A stretch of DNA of 64,000 nt from Truepera sp. (GTDB taxonomy: Bacteria; Deinococcota; Deinococci; Deinococcales; Trueperaceae): positions 2,734,934-2,798,933 of the forward strand of contig JAVSMU010000001.1 of the NCBI GenBank assembly GCA_032027045.1, given 5' to 3'. The notes beneath the pieces are model-generated. The model was not told the DNA's origin. It saw only the letters and a program-made list of their open reading frames with translations, and ran no database searches. The translations under genes were made by a program, and so were the position numbers. This document shows positions 16,967 to 26,006 of this stretch, one piece after another (positions within the stretch are counted from its first letter, which is position 1; the number at the start of each line of letters is the position of its first letter).

Positions 16967-18268
16967 TCAGTAGTTGCGTTCGAGGATCTCGTCGATCTCC
17001 TTGTTCGCGTTCTTGGTCATGTCGGCCACGCTCGACTGGCCGAACTCCACGCGCTCGAGCCACTGCTGGAGGGCGTTGGAGATCTCTTCCCCGCCCAGGA
17101 TGGTGGGGAACGGGATGGCGTTGCCGAGTTGCGAGACGTAACCCTGGAGGAACGGCGAGCTGAGCTCGTCGCTATGGGCAACGACGTCGCTGTTGCGGCT
17201 GGGGATGATGCCCATGCTCGAGAGGATGTCGCCCATTGCCGAGGAGCCGTTCTCGCCGCTCGTGGGGCCGTCGAGCCACTCGAGGAACGCCCAGGCAGCG
17301 GCGCGCTGCTCGGCGCTGGCGTGGCTGTTGACCATCGTCAGCCAGGCGTAAGACACGGGGTGCGGCTCGGTGCCGTTGGGGCCGACGGGGATGGGGGCGG
17401 TGGCGATGTCGTCGAAGGCGTCGCCCATCGAATCGCGCAGCGCGCTCTGCCACCAGTTGGCCATGACGATCATGGCGGTCTGGCCGTTGGCGAAGTTCTG
17501 CAGGTAGGGGCCGGTGGTGCTGGCGTTGGCGGTGCCCATGGCGGGGTCGGTGACCTTGTCGTCGAAGATCAGCTGGTGGTACAGCTCGGTGACGGCCTCG
17601 GTGGCGGGCGCGTCGAGCGTGGCGGTGGTGCCGTCCAAGAACTTGCCGCCGTTGGAGTAAACGAACGACAGCCACGGGTGCACGACGCCGGCCGGCCACG
17701 AGTTGATGAGGCCGAAGCCCTGCTGCACGATGGTGTTGCCCTGGCGCTTGGTGAGCTTCTTGGCGTCGGCGATCAGCTCTTCCCAGGTGGTGGGCGGCCC
17801 GTCGATCCCCGCCTCGGCGAAGAGGCGCTTGTTGTAGTTGAGCGCGTAGAGGTTCACCTCGTTCGGGTAGCCGTACACCGTGCCGTCCGACGAGACGCTC
17901 CCCACGAGACCGGCGGGCCAGTTGGCGAGCACGTCCGCCGAGTAGGCGTCTGGTGCGGCGTCGGCAATCCCGCTCTTGACGAGTTCCGGCAGCCACAGTT
18001 CGTAGATGCCCGTGATGGTCGGGCCGTTGGGGCTGGTGGCCTGCGAGCGCAACGTACTCAGGAGGTTGCCGAACGGCACGGCGCGAACCTCGATCTTCAC
18101 GCCCGGGTTGGCCGCCTCGTACTTGTCGATGGCGGCGCTGAGGAGGTCGACGGTCTCCGGTGGCCAGTGCGTGAGGTAGCTGATGGTGACCTGCGCGTAG
18201 GCGGCGCCCAGCGCCAGTACCGCGGCGCTAACCACAACGCGTGCGAGGGACGAGAGCTTGCTTCTCAT
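16967..18268 (-). CDS. Sugar ABC transporter substrate-binding protein, second importer
   Basis: 433-residue periplasmic binding protein of solute-binding family 1. It has a Sec signal peptide (RVVVSAAVLALGAAYAQ) with cleavage near residue 26, then VTISYLTHWPPETVDLL and the signature stretch AGIDGPPTTWEELIADAKKL. It is the first gene of a six-gene minus-strand operon (binding protein, two permeases, ROK kinase, GntR, SIS). GGAGGAGG lies just upstream of the ATG, and an AT-rich promoter with an operator-like palindrome follows further out. Confidence 0.92.
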   Translation of the reverse strand: MRSKLSSLARVVVSAAVLALGAAYAQVTISYLTHWPPETVDLLSAAIDKYEAANPGVKIEVRAVPFGNLLSTLRSQATSPNGPTITGIYELWLPELVKSGIADAAPDAYSADVLANWPAGLVGSVSSDGTVYGYPNEVNLYALNYNKRLFAEAGIDGPPTTWEELIADAKKLTKRQGNTIVQQGFGLINSWPAGVVHPWLSFVYSNGGKFLDGTTATLDAPATEAVTELYHQLIFDDKVTDPAMGTANASTTGPYLQNFANGQTAMIVMANWWQSALRDSMGDAFDDIATAPIPVGPNGTEPHPVSYAWLTMVNSHASAEQRAAAWAFLEWLDGPTSGENGSSAMGDILSSMGIIPSRNSDVVAHSDELSSPFLQGYVSQLGNAIPFPTILGGEEISNALQQWLERVEFGQSSVADMTKNANKEIDEILERNY

Positions 18269-18307
18269 GATGCGTCCTCCTCCTGTTACTAGCTGTCCGG
18301 GAAGTAG

Positions 18308-18334
18308 ATTATAATGTTATAACAAAGTTGTAAA
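18308..18334 (-). promoter_or_regulatory. Promoter of the second sugar operon with overlapping operator-like palindrome
   Basis: On the minus strand TTTACA (18334-18329) and a perfect TATAAT (18313-18308) are separated by 15 bp. The spacer contains the perfect 10-bp palindrome TGTTATAACA (18315-18324), whose core fits the GT-N4-AC pattern of GntR-family operators. The AT-rich tract stands out sharply from the surrounding high-GC DNA. The likely ligand protein is the GntR regulator of the same operon. Confidence 0.65.
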
Positions 18335-18502
18335 GTGCCGAGGCGTCTAGACGAGCCCGCCCAACGGGAGCGTCACGAGTTCCTAATCGCTCTTAGACCG
18401 GAAGAGGTATGGTCTACGAGTAGTCAACATGCTTCAGGGTTACGGGAGCGTGCGGAGGAGAAGGGGAGTGGGCTGCGCAATGAATGCGGAGCCCTGTCGG
18501 GG

Positions 18503-20134
18503 ATGGATGACCAGGTAGAACTCAATCTGAATGATCTTTTCCAGCTGCTGCGTCGTGGGTTGGTTTTCGCCCTAGCGGTAGCCGCAGGAGCCGGCCTCCT
18601 CACCTACTTCCTGAGTAAGCGCATGACGCCCGAGTACAACTCGACTACCACGCTGCTTGCCAGCCGGCCCAGCAGCAACGCTCAGTCCAACTTCGGAGTT
18701 TCCCTGGTCACGGCCCCGGTCGTAGACACGAGTGCCTACCAGGCTGCGGCAAAGAGCTACCCCGTGCTTGTCGAGGCCCTGAATGTACTGGGGGAGAACG
18801 ATCCCGACGCCAAGACAGTTGCGGCTTTCGCGAAGCTAGTAAGCGTGAGGCTGGAGGCGGCTCAACAGTCAAGCCTGATCCGATTGACCGTGCGAGACGC
18901 CGACCCACAGTGGGCCGCAAGGGCTGCTAACGCTCTTGCCGCTGGACTATTACATTGGGACACCACGCGGGCCAAGCAGAATCTGCAGGTGATCGTGCAC
19001 ACTCTGGAAACGCAAGTACAGGCGTTCGACACGGAGATTGCCGGACTCGAGAGTGCGCCCGACGGTGGTACGGCCGCAACCAGCCAGTTGGAAGGCTTGC
19101 GGACTTTGCGCGCTGACCGAGCAATGCAACTCAACGCAGTGCGCGCCCTGAGTGCGTCTGCGGTCGGACTGCTGGAAGTACTCGAACCCGCTCGGCCAGC
19201 GCTAGAGCCGTCGAGGCCGCGGCCGATGCGTAACGCCGCACTTGCCTTCGCGCTCGGGCTCTTTCTCGTTTACGCGCTGCTCTTGCTGCGCGACTCCCTC
19301 GACATGCGGTTCCGTGGGGCGGACGACGTGCTCAGTTCCACCGGCTTCCCCGTCCTAGGCGAGTTCCCTCGTCTACCACCCGGCTCCGTCCACTTGCCGC
19401 ACGAGGCCACCGGCTACCTGCGAACTAACATCATGTTCGCTACCGCACAGAACCTTCCTAAGGTGATCCTCGTGACGAGCGCCCAACCCACCGAGGGCAA
19501 GACTTCCGTGGCCATCGGCCTGGCGGAGAGTTTCGCCCGGAACGATTACCGAACCGTCTTGATAGATGCCGACATGCGCAGGCCGGCAGCATCTGAGCGG
19601 CTCGGGCTAACACGCATAACCACTAGCCCGAACGCCACCCTGAGGGCGTACCTGGAGAAACCGAGCCTGGCCGAGACGCCTACCAGTACCGTGGTGGACG
19701 GCCTGCTTCTCGAGGTTATCCCCACCTTCGAGCCGGCGCCCTCGCCCACGGAGTTACTGTCGCGCTCGTTCGCTTCGGTGCTGCACAGGCTGAAGGACGA
19801 CTACGACGTGATCGTCATCGACTCTCCTCCTGCGCTGCCGGTGGCCGACGCCATGACCATCGCTCCCCACGCCACTGGGGTCGTCCTTGCCGTAAGCCTG
19901 CCAACGGCTGACAGGCGAGCGGTTAAGGCTACACTCGACCTCCTCGAGCGAATCAACGTGCGCATTCTCGGCATGGCCCTCACCAACGTCGAACCCAGTC
20001 GTTCACTCGGCGGCACCCGGGGTTATGGCTACGGCTACGGTTATGGCTATGGGCCCGTCGAGGTGCCGCAAGCTAATAGAAACGAACCGGTGCGCACCCG
20101 GCGTCTCCCCAACAGGGCAGCGGCCGACGACTAG
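18503..20134 (+). CDS. Fused polysaccharide chain-length protein and BY-type tyrosine kinase (Wzc-like)
   Basis: 543 residues from the ATG at 18503 (MDDQVELNLNDLF; start not certain, ribosome site weak). A Wzz-type periplasmic region lies between membrane segments at about 19-36 and 245-262. The cytoplasmic kinase has Walker A SAQPTEGKTS (326-335), Walker A' LIDADMRRP (353-361) and Walker B VIVIDSPP (436-443). The tail has five tyrosines alternating with glycine (508-516), the expected autophosphorylation cluster. It should control exopolysaccharide polymerisation and export; the gene stands alone, 15 kb from the polysaccharide genes at the window start. TAGACC and GGTCTA form an inverted repeat at 18394-18416 upstream. 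Confidence 0.88.
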   Translation: MDDQVELNLNDLFQLLRRGLVFALAVAAGAGLLTYFLSKRMTPEYNSTTTLLASRPSSNAQSNFGVSLVTAPVVDTSAYQAAAKSYPVLVEALNVLGENDPDAKTVAAFAKLVSVRLEAAQQSSLIRLTVRDADPQWAARAANALAAGLLHWDTTRAKQNLQVIVHTLETQVQAFDTEIAGLESAPDGGTAATSQLEGLRTLRADRAMQLNAVRALSASAVGLLEVLEPARPALEPSRPRPMRNAALAFALGLFLVYALLLLRDSLDMRFRGADDVLSSTGFPVLGEFPRLPPGSVHLPHEATGYLRTNIMFATAQNLPKVILVTSAQPTEGKTSVAIGLAESFARNDYRTVLIDADMRRPAASERLGLTRITTSPNATLRAYLEKPSLAETPTSTVVDGLLLEVIPTFEPAPSPTELLSRSFASVLHRLKDDYDVIVIDSPPALPVADAMTIAPHATGVVLAVSLPTADRRAVKATLDLLERINVRILGMALTNVEPSRSLGGTRGYGYGYGYGYGPVEVPQANRNEPVRTRRLPNRAAADD

Positions 20135-20292
20135 TCCAAGGCCTCCACTGAGCTTGGCGGCGTTAGCCTAATATCAAAGCAGCGACAGCATCCTGCTGAA
20201 CCGAGGAGCTGCCAACGTCCAGGTGTCCGAGTCCTCTTGAGCTCCGCAGCATCTTCGCAGCACGTTGAATCTCCGGCCACTCAACTAATTCT

Positions 20293-21588
20293 CTAAGCTC
20301 GCGAACTGACGGGTGTCGACGCTGAGGGTTCCACGGCGACTTCGAACCCCCTCAACTCATACCCCTCCACCAGATCATTCCACCCCAACCGCGGCGCACT
20401 CCGCACCTCGAGCGGCAACCTCAACAGCTTCTGCAAGAAGATGTCGCTCTCCTGCATGGCGATGAACGACCCGGGGCAACGGTGACCACCGTCGCCGAAG
20501 CTGAGCCCCGACGCCTGCACGCCGCGCGGCAGATCGCGCTGCGGGCACAGCGCCAGCGGCGCCTCCCCCATCACGTCTGCGTCGGCGTTGGCGGCGCGGA
20601 TGTCCAGGTTCAGCAGCGCGCCCGCGGGAACGTGGTGGGTAACGCCGGCGTCCTCGATCACCATGTCGGCAGTGGCGCGGCGGTAGAGCCGCCCCACCAC
20701 CGGCTCGAGCCTGAGGATCTCGTGGAGTATGCCGTAGCGTTCCTTCTCATCCCCGGCCAGGTACTCGCTGCGCAGCTCCTCGCGCTCGAGCAGGTGCCAA
20801 GCGGCCATCGAGATGTACTCGCGGGTGGTGACCATGCCGGCGGCGCCGTAGGTAACGCACTCGATGAGGATCTCCACGTTCTTGCGGCCACCCTCCAGCA
20901 GGTGGCTGATGACGTCACCCTGCGGCGCGCGGCGGCGAGCGGCGATGGCGGGGCGCACGTCGCTCAGATAGAAGTTGAGCAGGTTCGCCTGGCTCTTCAG
21001 CCCCGCCACAATGCGCCGCACCCGCGACGCACCTTCAAGGCGGTCCATCGACAGGAGCGCCTCGAGGCGGCGGTCCATGCCGGGTCGGCGGGAGTCGGTG
21101 AGGCCAACTACGCGCGCCGCCACGTTGACGGCGAGCCGCAGCGTCAACTCACCCAGGTCGCCGTGCCCATCTTCTACTAGCTTGGCGATGACCTCGTCGC
21201 TGTACTCCTCCATCAGGTCCCGGTACTCGTCGCTGACGATCGTGGGCGTGAAGAAGCGGGCGATGGCAACGCGCTGCTCCTTGTGCTCGGCGCCGTCCTG
21301 GAACAGCACCGGCTGCCTGAGGCCGGTGCTGGCCACCATGTCTGAGTTGAAGCCGGCTTGGCGGGTGGCCTCGGAGTTGCGCAGCACCTGGCGCACGGCG
21401 CCGTAGGAGCGGACGTGCCAGACATCGCCGTCTTGTTCTATGGCCGGCGCGTTCGGGTCCTCGCCGCGGCCGCTCTTGCGGTGGTCGGTGCCGTGCGGGT
21501 AGGGGCAACGGCCGGCAGCTGGACCGTTCTCTTGTGGTGCCCTTGGCGCGCGGGCCGGCGCGGTGCCTAACGTGGGGTGCTCGATCAT
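20293..21588 (-). CDS. Cytochrome P450
   Basis: 431-residue soluble bacterial P450 monooxygenase. The heme ligand is Cys371 in FGDGGHRCPG, the ExxR pair is Glu290 and Arg293 (EILR), and the I-helix oxygen-binding motif is AGMVTT (250-255). The ATG at 21588 is chosen for the GAGAGGAA upstream; a longer open frame would run over the promoter. No ferredoxin or reductase gene is adjacent, so redox partners are elsewhere. It is divergent from a TetR regulator, which probably controls it. The substrate is unknown. Confidence 0.92.
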   Translation of the reverse strand: MIEHPTLGTAPARAPRAPQENGPAAGRCPYPHGTDHRKSGRGEDPNAPAIEQDGDVWHVRSYGAVRQVLRNSEATRQAGFNSDMVASTGLRQPVLFQDGAEHKEQRVAIARFFTPTIVSDEYRDLMEEYSDEVIAKLVEDGHGDLGELTLRLAVNVAARVVGLTDSRRPGMDRRLEALLSMDRLEGASRVRRIVAGLKSQANLLNFYLSDVRPAIAARRRAPQGDVISHLLEGGRKNVEILIECVTYGAAGMVTTREYISMAAWHLLEREELRSEYLAGDEKERYGILHEILRLEPVVGRLYRRATADMVIEDAGVTHHVPAGALLNLDIRAANADADVMGEAPLALCPQRDLPRGVQASGLSFGDGGHRCPGSFIAMQESDIFLQKLLRLPLEVRSAPRLGWNDLVEGYELRGFEVAVEPSASTPVSSRA

Positions 21589-21659
21589 GGTGTTCCTCTC
21601 GCCGCGCCGCGGGTACGAGACGCCAGGCGCAGACCTGCTATGCCCTAATGATACAGTGT

Positions 21660-21687
21660 GGCTCATAAGAGATTGTGAGGCTCATAA
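21660..21687. promoter_or_regulatory. Direct repeat in the P450/TetR divergent promoter region
   Basis: GGCTCATAA occurs at 21660-21668 and again at 21679-21687, 19 bp apart, in the 117-bp region between the divergent P450 and TetR genes. The longer match is TGTGGCTCATAA and TGAGGCTCATAA. A regulator binding the same face of DNA twice is a reasonable reading; the TetR protein next door is the candidate. Confidence 0.45.
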
Positions 21688-21705
21688 CCTCCAGGGAGGC
21701 GCGGA

Positions 21706-22317
21706 GTGGTAACGCGAACACAACCGACACCACCACCTGACGAGGGCGAGGACCTGAGGGTAAGGCGCACGCGCCGCCTGCTCGCCGACGCCCTCGTAGC
21801 CTTGACGCTCGAACGCCCGTTCGAGGAGATCACCATCCGCGAGCTCACCGACCGCGCCGCCGTCGGTTACGCCACCTTCTTCCGCCACTACAAGAGCAAG
21901 GACGAGCTGCTGAGGAGCATGCTGCAAGACGTGCTCGCCGAGCTCCTCGACCTGCTCGGGCCAGCAGCCAGCGTTGCCCCGCGCGACGCCGGGACCCAGC
22001 TGTTCCACCACGCCGCGCGCCACGCAAACCTCTACCGCCTGCTGTTCCGCGGCGGCCACTCGAGCAACCTGCTGCAAGAAGCCGAGCGCGTGGGAGTGAG
22101 CGGCGTGTACGAGACGTTCGAGGCCAAGCCCGGCAGCCGTGTGTCCCTGGAGGTGGCCGCGCAACACCTCGTCGGGTCGCTCATGCGCTTGCTGGCGTGG
22201 TGGCTGGACAACGACCAGCCTTACTCGCCGGAGAGGATGGGTGAGATCTACCAGGACCTCATCCTGGGTCCGCTCGAGGAGACGGCGGTTAGACGGCGTG
22301 GGGTGGACGGGATATGA
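21706..22317 (+). CDS. TetR-family transcriptional regulator
   Basis: 203 residues. The N-terminal helix-turn-helix is typical: RTRRLLADALVALTLERPFE, then ITIRELTDRAAVGYATFFRH and YKSKDELL (about 20-75). The C-terminal half is a helical ligand-binding domain of unknown specificity. It starts at GTG with GGAG upstream and is transcribed away from the P450 gene, suggesting it represses the P450 and itself through the direct repeats between them. Confidence 0.9.
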   Translation: MVTRTQPTPPPDEGEDLRVRRTRRLLADALVALTLERPFEEITIRELTDRAAVGYATFFRHYKSKDELLRSMLQDVLAELLDLLGPAASVAPRDAGTQLFHHAARHANLYRLLFRGGHSSNLLQEAERVGVSGVYETFEAKPGSRVSLEVAAQHLVGSLMRLLAWWLDNDQPYSPERMGEIYQDLILGPLEETAVRRRGVDGI

Positions 22318-22382
22318 CCGCGCGGTGCGAGGCCAAGATGTTCAAGTTCTCGCGGTGATACCGGGGCCGCCTTGCGCCCCAG

Positions 22383-23573
22383 TCAGCGGAAGGACGCTGC
22401 GTTAGCGGGATGACCATCACGGCCAGGGTCACTGCGGAATGAAGAATGCCCCGCCACGACACGCAGAATGCGCAGTAGATCGGGCGCGCCGCCAAGGCCG
22501 CCCGGCTTCGTAGCGACGACAAGGCGCGGATACTTGGGGCACTCGGTTTCGAGCAGCGGCACGCCGGAGATCGCCTCACTACCAGACGTGCGCAAGGCCC
22601 CGCAGGCCAACCCTCTCAGCACCGCCTCTGCCGTACTTCCGCCCGTCAACACCAGGCCCGCCAAGTTCGGGGGAACCGCTGCAACTACCAGCCCAGCGAC
22701 GTACTCCGCAACCTTCTTTGAGGCCCTTCGCCCTGGGCGCCTCTCCACGAACTTCGGCGCGGCATCCAGACCGCTGTCGGCATGCGTCGGGATGGTCGAG
22801 ATCACGACCGCCGGCGACAGCGCCAACGCATCGGCAAGCCGGTCCCGGTAGTAATCGAAGCGGCTTTCCCTCGCGCTGCGGCCACCCATGGTGTCGACGA
22901 ACAAGTGCGCCACACCGTTGTCCTTGAGATGGCGGACCTGTTCGACGGTCACGGAGTTATAGGAGCCCGCAACCACCAGGACCGGCCCCGACTCCAGGCT
23001 CGAGAGGTAGCCGGCCAGCGCATCGGCCAAGCCATAGCTGCCGATCCACAGCCGCATCCCCGCTTCCGCCGCATCTCGCACGATGAGGTCGCCGGGGCTT
23101 GGGAAAGCGGAGACCGTCGTCACTAGCCTTCTGGCTTCCACCAACGCCTTCCAATCCGCGGACCCAAGGGCCTGCGGTTGTGAAACGTGGTTCTCGGGCG
23201 CGCCGAGGACTCCGGGCCAGCGCTGGTACTCGTCGGCGGCGAAGCCTTGGAGGATGAGCAGGCCGCCCTGGGTCTCTAGGGCTGGCGCCAGGAACGCATC
23301 CGGAGAGCCCCTCAGGCGAGAGTCGATCTTCAAGATGATGTGATCCGGCGCCCAATGCGCCAACCGGCGCAGGCCCTGTCGGACCCGTTGCTCGTTGAGA
23401 GCCGAACCCAGGTTGCGGGAGGCGAGGTTCAGGGCCCAGACGGCACAGCCAGCGTCAGGTTGGTTGGACTCGAGATCGGTGATCGTAACGGGCGCCCCGA
23501 AGCGCGCGAACTCACCCGCCATCATCGCGGCCCCGGTCAGGTCATCAGCGAGAATGCCTACCCGATACGTCAT
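22383..23573 (-). CDS. Four-carbon acid sugar kinase family protein (DUF1537/DtnK type)
   Basis: 396-residue kinase of the family that phosphorylates D-threonate, erythronate or related acids at the 4-position using ATP. Motifs are ILADDLTGA at the N-terminus, LTGGSTA near residue 310 and VATKPGGLGG near 355. It is the last gene of the TRAP operon and overlaps pdxA-like by 4 bp (ATGA). In described pathways the pair of this kinase and a PdxA-type dehydrogenase turns a four-carbon sugar acid into dihydroxyacetone phosphate and CO2. Confidence 0.88.
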   Translation of the reverse strand: MTYRVGILADDLTGAAMMAGEFARFGAPVTITDLESNQPDAGCAVWALNLASRNLGSALNEQRVRQGLRRLAHWAPDHIILKIDSRLRGSPDAFLAPALETQGGLLILQGFAADEYQRWPGVLGAPENHVSQPQALGSADWKALVEARRLVTTVSAFPSPGDLIVRDAAEAGMRLWIGSYGLADALAGYLSSLESGPVLVVAGSYNSVTVEQVRHLKDNGVAHLFVDTMGGRSARESRFDYYRDRLADALALSPAVVISTIPTHADSGLDAAPKFVERRPGRRASKKVAEYVAGLVVAAVPPNLAGLVLTGGSTAEAVLRGLACGALRTSGSEAISGVPLLETECPKYPRLVVATKPGGLGGAPDLLRILRVVAGHSSFRSDPGRDGHPANAASFR

Positions 23574-24589
23574 TCCGCCTTGCTTCTACTTCCACCCTTT
23601 GCGGCGAGCTCGGCAGCCAGGAGGAACGCCCGCCGGAACAGGTCGTGGTTTGCGGCGCCCTTCCAAGCTATGTCGTAAGCGGTTCCGTGCCCACAAGTCG
23701 TGCGGATGATGGGGATGCCGGCGATGAGTGTGACGTAGCCGTACCTCTTCAGGGGAATCACGCCCTGGTCGTGGTACATGCCGAGCACCACGTCGTACTG
23801 CCCTTTCTCCGCCTCCCAGAAGAGCGTGTCCGCTGGGCGAGGGTCCGTGATCTTCACGCCCGTTTGGCGGAGTTCTTCGATGGCCGGTTGTATCTCCCTG
23901 ATCTCCTCGTCGCCGAACAGGCCGCCGTCACCGGCGTGAGGATTGAGCCCCGCAACGCCTACGGAGGGAGCATCGATGCCGAAGCGGTCGTGGAGCGTTG
24001 CCACCGCCTGGTGAGCGATGCGTCTCACGCGTTCCTTGGTGATGTTGTCGATGGCGTTTCGAAGCGACATGTGGCTCGTGACGAGCGAAACGCGCATGTC
24101 TCCGCCGATGAGCATGGTGTGGTACTGGCCCTTCGGGGTGCCGACACCCTCGGCGAACATCTCCGTTTGGCCCGGGTACAGATAGCCGGCCGCGTGCAAG
24201 GCCACCTTGTTCACGGGCGCGGAGGCGATGGCGTCGGCCCGCCCGGCCATCACGATCTCGATGGAGCGGTGGATCGCCTGCGCGCTCAGTTGCCCCGCGG
24301 CCGCCGTTGGCGCTCCAGCGTCCATCACCGCCTCGTCGAGCCCCAACCCCAGGTCGATCACGGGCAAGGCCGAGTCTGCCAAGGCGTCGGCTTCCTCTGG
24401 GGCGCTGATCTCTACGACCTGGACCGCTAGGCCCAGAAGACCGACGGCCCGGCGCATGGTCGAGGCGTCGCCGATGACGATCGGCGTCGCCCTTGCCCTC
24501 ACCTCCGCGTCCATGAAGGTCTTGGCGATGATCTCCGGACCGACCCCGGCAGGATCGCCTTGCGTGATCACGACTCGTGGTTTAGCCAC
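23570..24589 (-). CDS. PdxA-type 4-phospho-acid dehydrogenase
   Basis: 339-residue NAD-dependent decarboxylating dehydrogenase of the PdxA family. It opens with RVVITQGDPAGVGPEI and has the metal and substrate blocks GLNPHAGDGGLFGDEE and GMYHDQGVIPLKRYG. Next to a DUF1537 kinase and a TRAP importer it is more likely PdxA2 (4-phospho-D-threonate or D-erythronate 3-dehydrogenase) than the vitamin B6 enzyme, but a role in pyridoxal phosphate synthesis cannot be excluded without knowing whether the genome has another copy. The start overlaps the FAD oxidase end by 8 bp. Confidence 0.88.
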   Translation of the reverse strand: MAKPRVVITQGDPAGVGPEIIAKTFMDAEVRARATPIVIGDASTMRRAVGLLGLAVQVVEISAPEEADALADSALPVIDLGLGLDEAVMDAGAPTAAAGQLSAQAIHRSIEIVMAGRADAIASAPVNKVALHAAGYLYPGQTEMFAEGVGTPKGQYHTMLIGGDMRVSLVTSHMSLRNAIDNITKERVRRIAHQAVATLHDRFGIDAPSVGVAGLNPHAGDGGLFGDEEIREIQPAIEELRQTGVKITDPRPADTLFWEAEKGQYDVVLGMYHDQGVIPLKRYGYVTLIAGIPIIRTTCGHGTAYDIAWKGAANHDLFRRAFLLAAELAAKGGSRSKAE

Positions 24590-25997
24590 GCCGGTGCGCT
24601 TTCGAGGTGCCTAGCTTCCCGGGGTTCATCTTGTTCATAGGATCGAGTGCCTCCTTGATTCTATTGAACAGGAGGAAGGTGCTCCCCATCTCTTCCTTTA
24701 TGAACTCGTTGCGTACGAGCCCTACCCCGTGGTGGTGGCTGATCGTCCCGTTGAGCCTTAGCGTTTCGCGCAGGGCGGTGTCCCAGGCGCGGGAGTATGC
24801 AAGCCGCGTCGCTTCCGGATCTTCACCCTCGATGAAGAAGATGAAGTAGATGGACCCCCCAGTCGAGTAGAAGTGCGAGAAGTGGCTCATCACCTTCGCG
24901 GTGAGCGGCTGCATCGCTTCGGTGACGCCCTCGAAGAGCGGGATGAGGTCGGTCCACGGCGCAGCGACCTCTATGGCATCGGCCATGCGGTTGTCGTCGG
25001 CGTTGCCGGCATCTAGCCACTCGGCGTTGAAGCGGTGTTGCTCCCACGCTTCGCCGATCTCCGTCCCGAGGAGCTCCCCGCCCCAGTGGCCAACGAGGTC
25101 TGCGAAGACCCGCTGCTCGGCCTCTGCCATGACGGTCGTGCCTTCGTGACCCACGATCAAGAGCGGCAGCGCGCTCTGCACGTTCACCCTGTCGTACAAC
25201 CCTTGCGCTTCGACCGGGTCATAGAGCCGCAGTACCGCCGGCACTACTTGCTTCTTGAAGGCGTCTCGTACGGCCCCCAGCCCTGCAGCGAGCGAAGGAA
25301 CCGAGTACCCCAGTAACGTGCGCGTTTCCGGGCACGCGAAGACCTTGACGGTCACCGTCGTGATTACGCCGAGGGTCCCCTCGGCCCCGACGAACAGGTC
25401 GATGAGTTTGGGTCCGGTCGCGGTCCGCGGGTGGGGCCGGAACGTGACCAGGTCTCCGGTCGGGAGGACCACGTTCAAGGCGACGAGCAAGTCTTCGATG
25501 CCGCCGTACTTGCTGGAGAAGGTGCCCGTCGAGCGGGTGGCTACCAGTCCGCCCATCGACGCCAGGTAGAGCGACTGAGGGTAATGCCCGAGGGTGTGAC
25601 CACGCTCGCCCAACCACGCCTCGAGGTCGCCGGCCTTCACGCCCGCCTCGACTCTGACCGTCCCGTTGTCCGGGTCGAAGTGCAGGATCTTCGACATGGC
25701 CTTGAGGTCGACTACGACGGCCTCGTTGGTGGGGACCGCTGCGCCAGTGACCCCGGACCCGGCGCCATAAGGAACCAAGGAGCAGTCGAGGTCTTGGACG
25801 GCGCGCACGATCCTGACCACGGCGTCGGTCGACTGCGGCCGAACGACGCATGCAGGCACGTGCCGCTCGAGTTCTTCCGCCGTCCACTTGGCAGTCAGCG
25901 GCCATGAGTCTCTCGCATGCGCAACGAGGTCGGCCTGATCCGTTGAGATTTGAACGTCGGGTACGGTCGCCCGGAGTCTTGCTACTGCACCTTGCAT
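24582..25997 (-). CDS. FAD-linked oxidase (GlcD / alkyl-DHAP synthase-like)
   Basis: 471 residues with an N-terminal PCMH-type FAD-binding domain (about 45-225: LVPYGAGSGVTGAAVP, GHYPQSLYLASMGGLVAT, GAEGTLGVITTVTVKVF) and a C-terminal FAD-oxidase domain with SHHHGVG and the terminal DPMNKMNPGKLG. Such enzymes oxidise 2-hydroxy acids or, in the alkyl-DHAP synthase branch, use FAD without net redox. Its place between the TRAP transporter and the PdxA/kinase pair suggests that it oxidises the imported acid or a derivative. The substrate is not established. Confidence 0.87.
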   Translation of the reverse strand: MQGAVARLRATVPDVQISTDQADLVAHARDSWPLTAKWTAEELERHVPACVVRPQSTDAVVRIVRAVQDLDCSLVPYGAGSGVTGAAVPTNEAVVVDLKAMSKILHFDPDNGTVRVEAGVKAGDLEAWLGERGHTLGHYPQSLYLASMGGLVATRSTGTFSSKYGGIEDLLVALNVVLPTGDLVTFRPHPRTATGPKLIDLFVGAEGTLGVITTVTVKVFACPETRTLLGYSVPSLAAGLGAVRDAFKKQVVPAVLRLYDPVEAQGLYDRVNVQSALPLLIVGHEGTTVMAEAEQRVFADLVGHWGGELLGTEIGEAWEQHRFNAEWLDAGNADDNRMADAIEVAAPWTDLIPLFEGVTEAMQPLTAKVMSHFSHFYSTGGSIYFIFFIEGEDPEATRLAYSRAWDTALRETLRLNGTISHHHGVGLVRNEFIKEEMGSTFLLFNRIKEALDPMNKMNPGKLGTSKAHRRG

Positions 25998-26006
25998 TGA
26001 GTCCTC

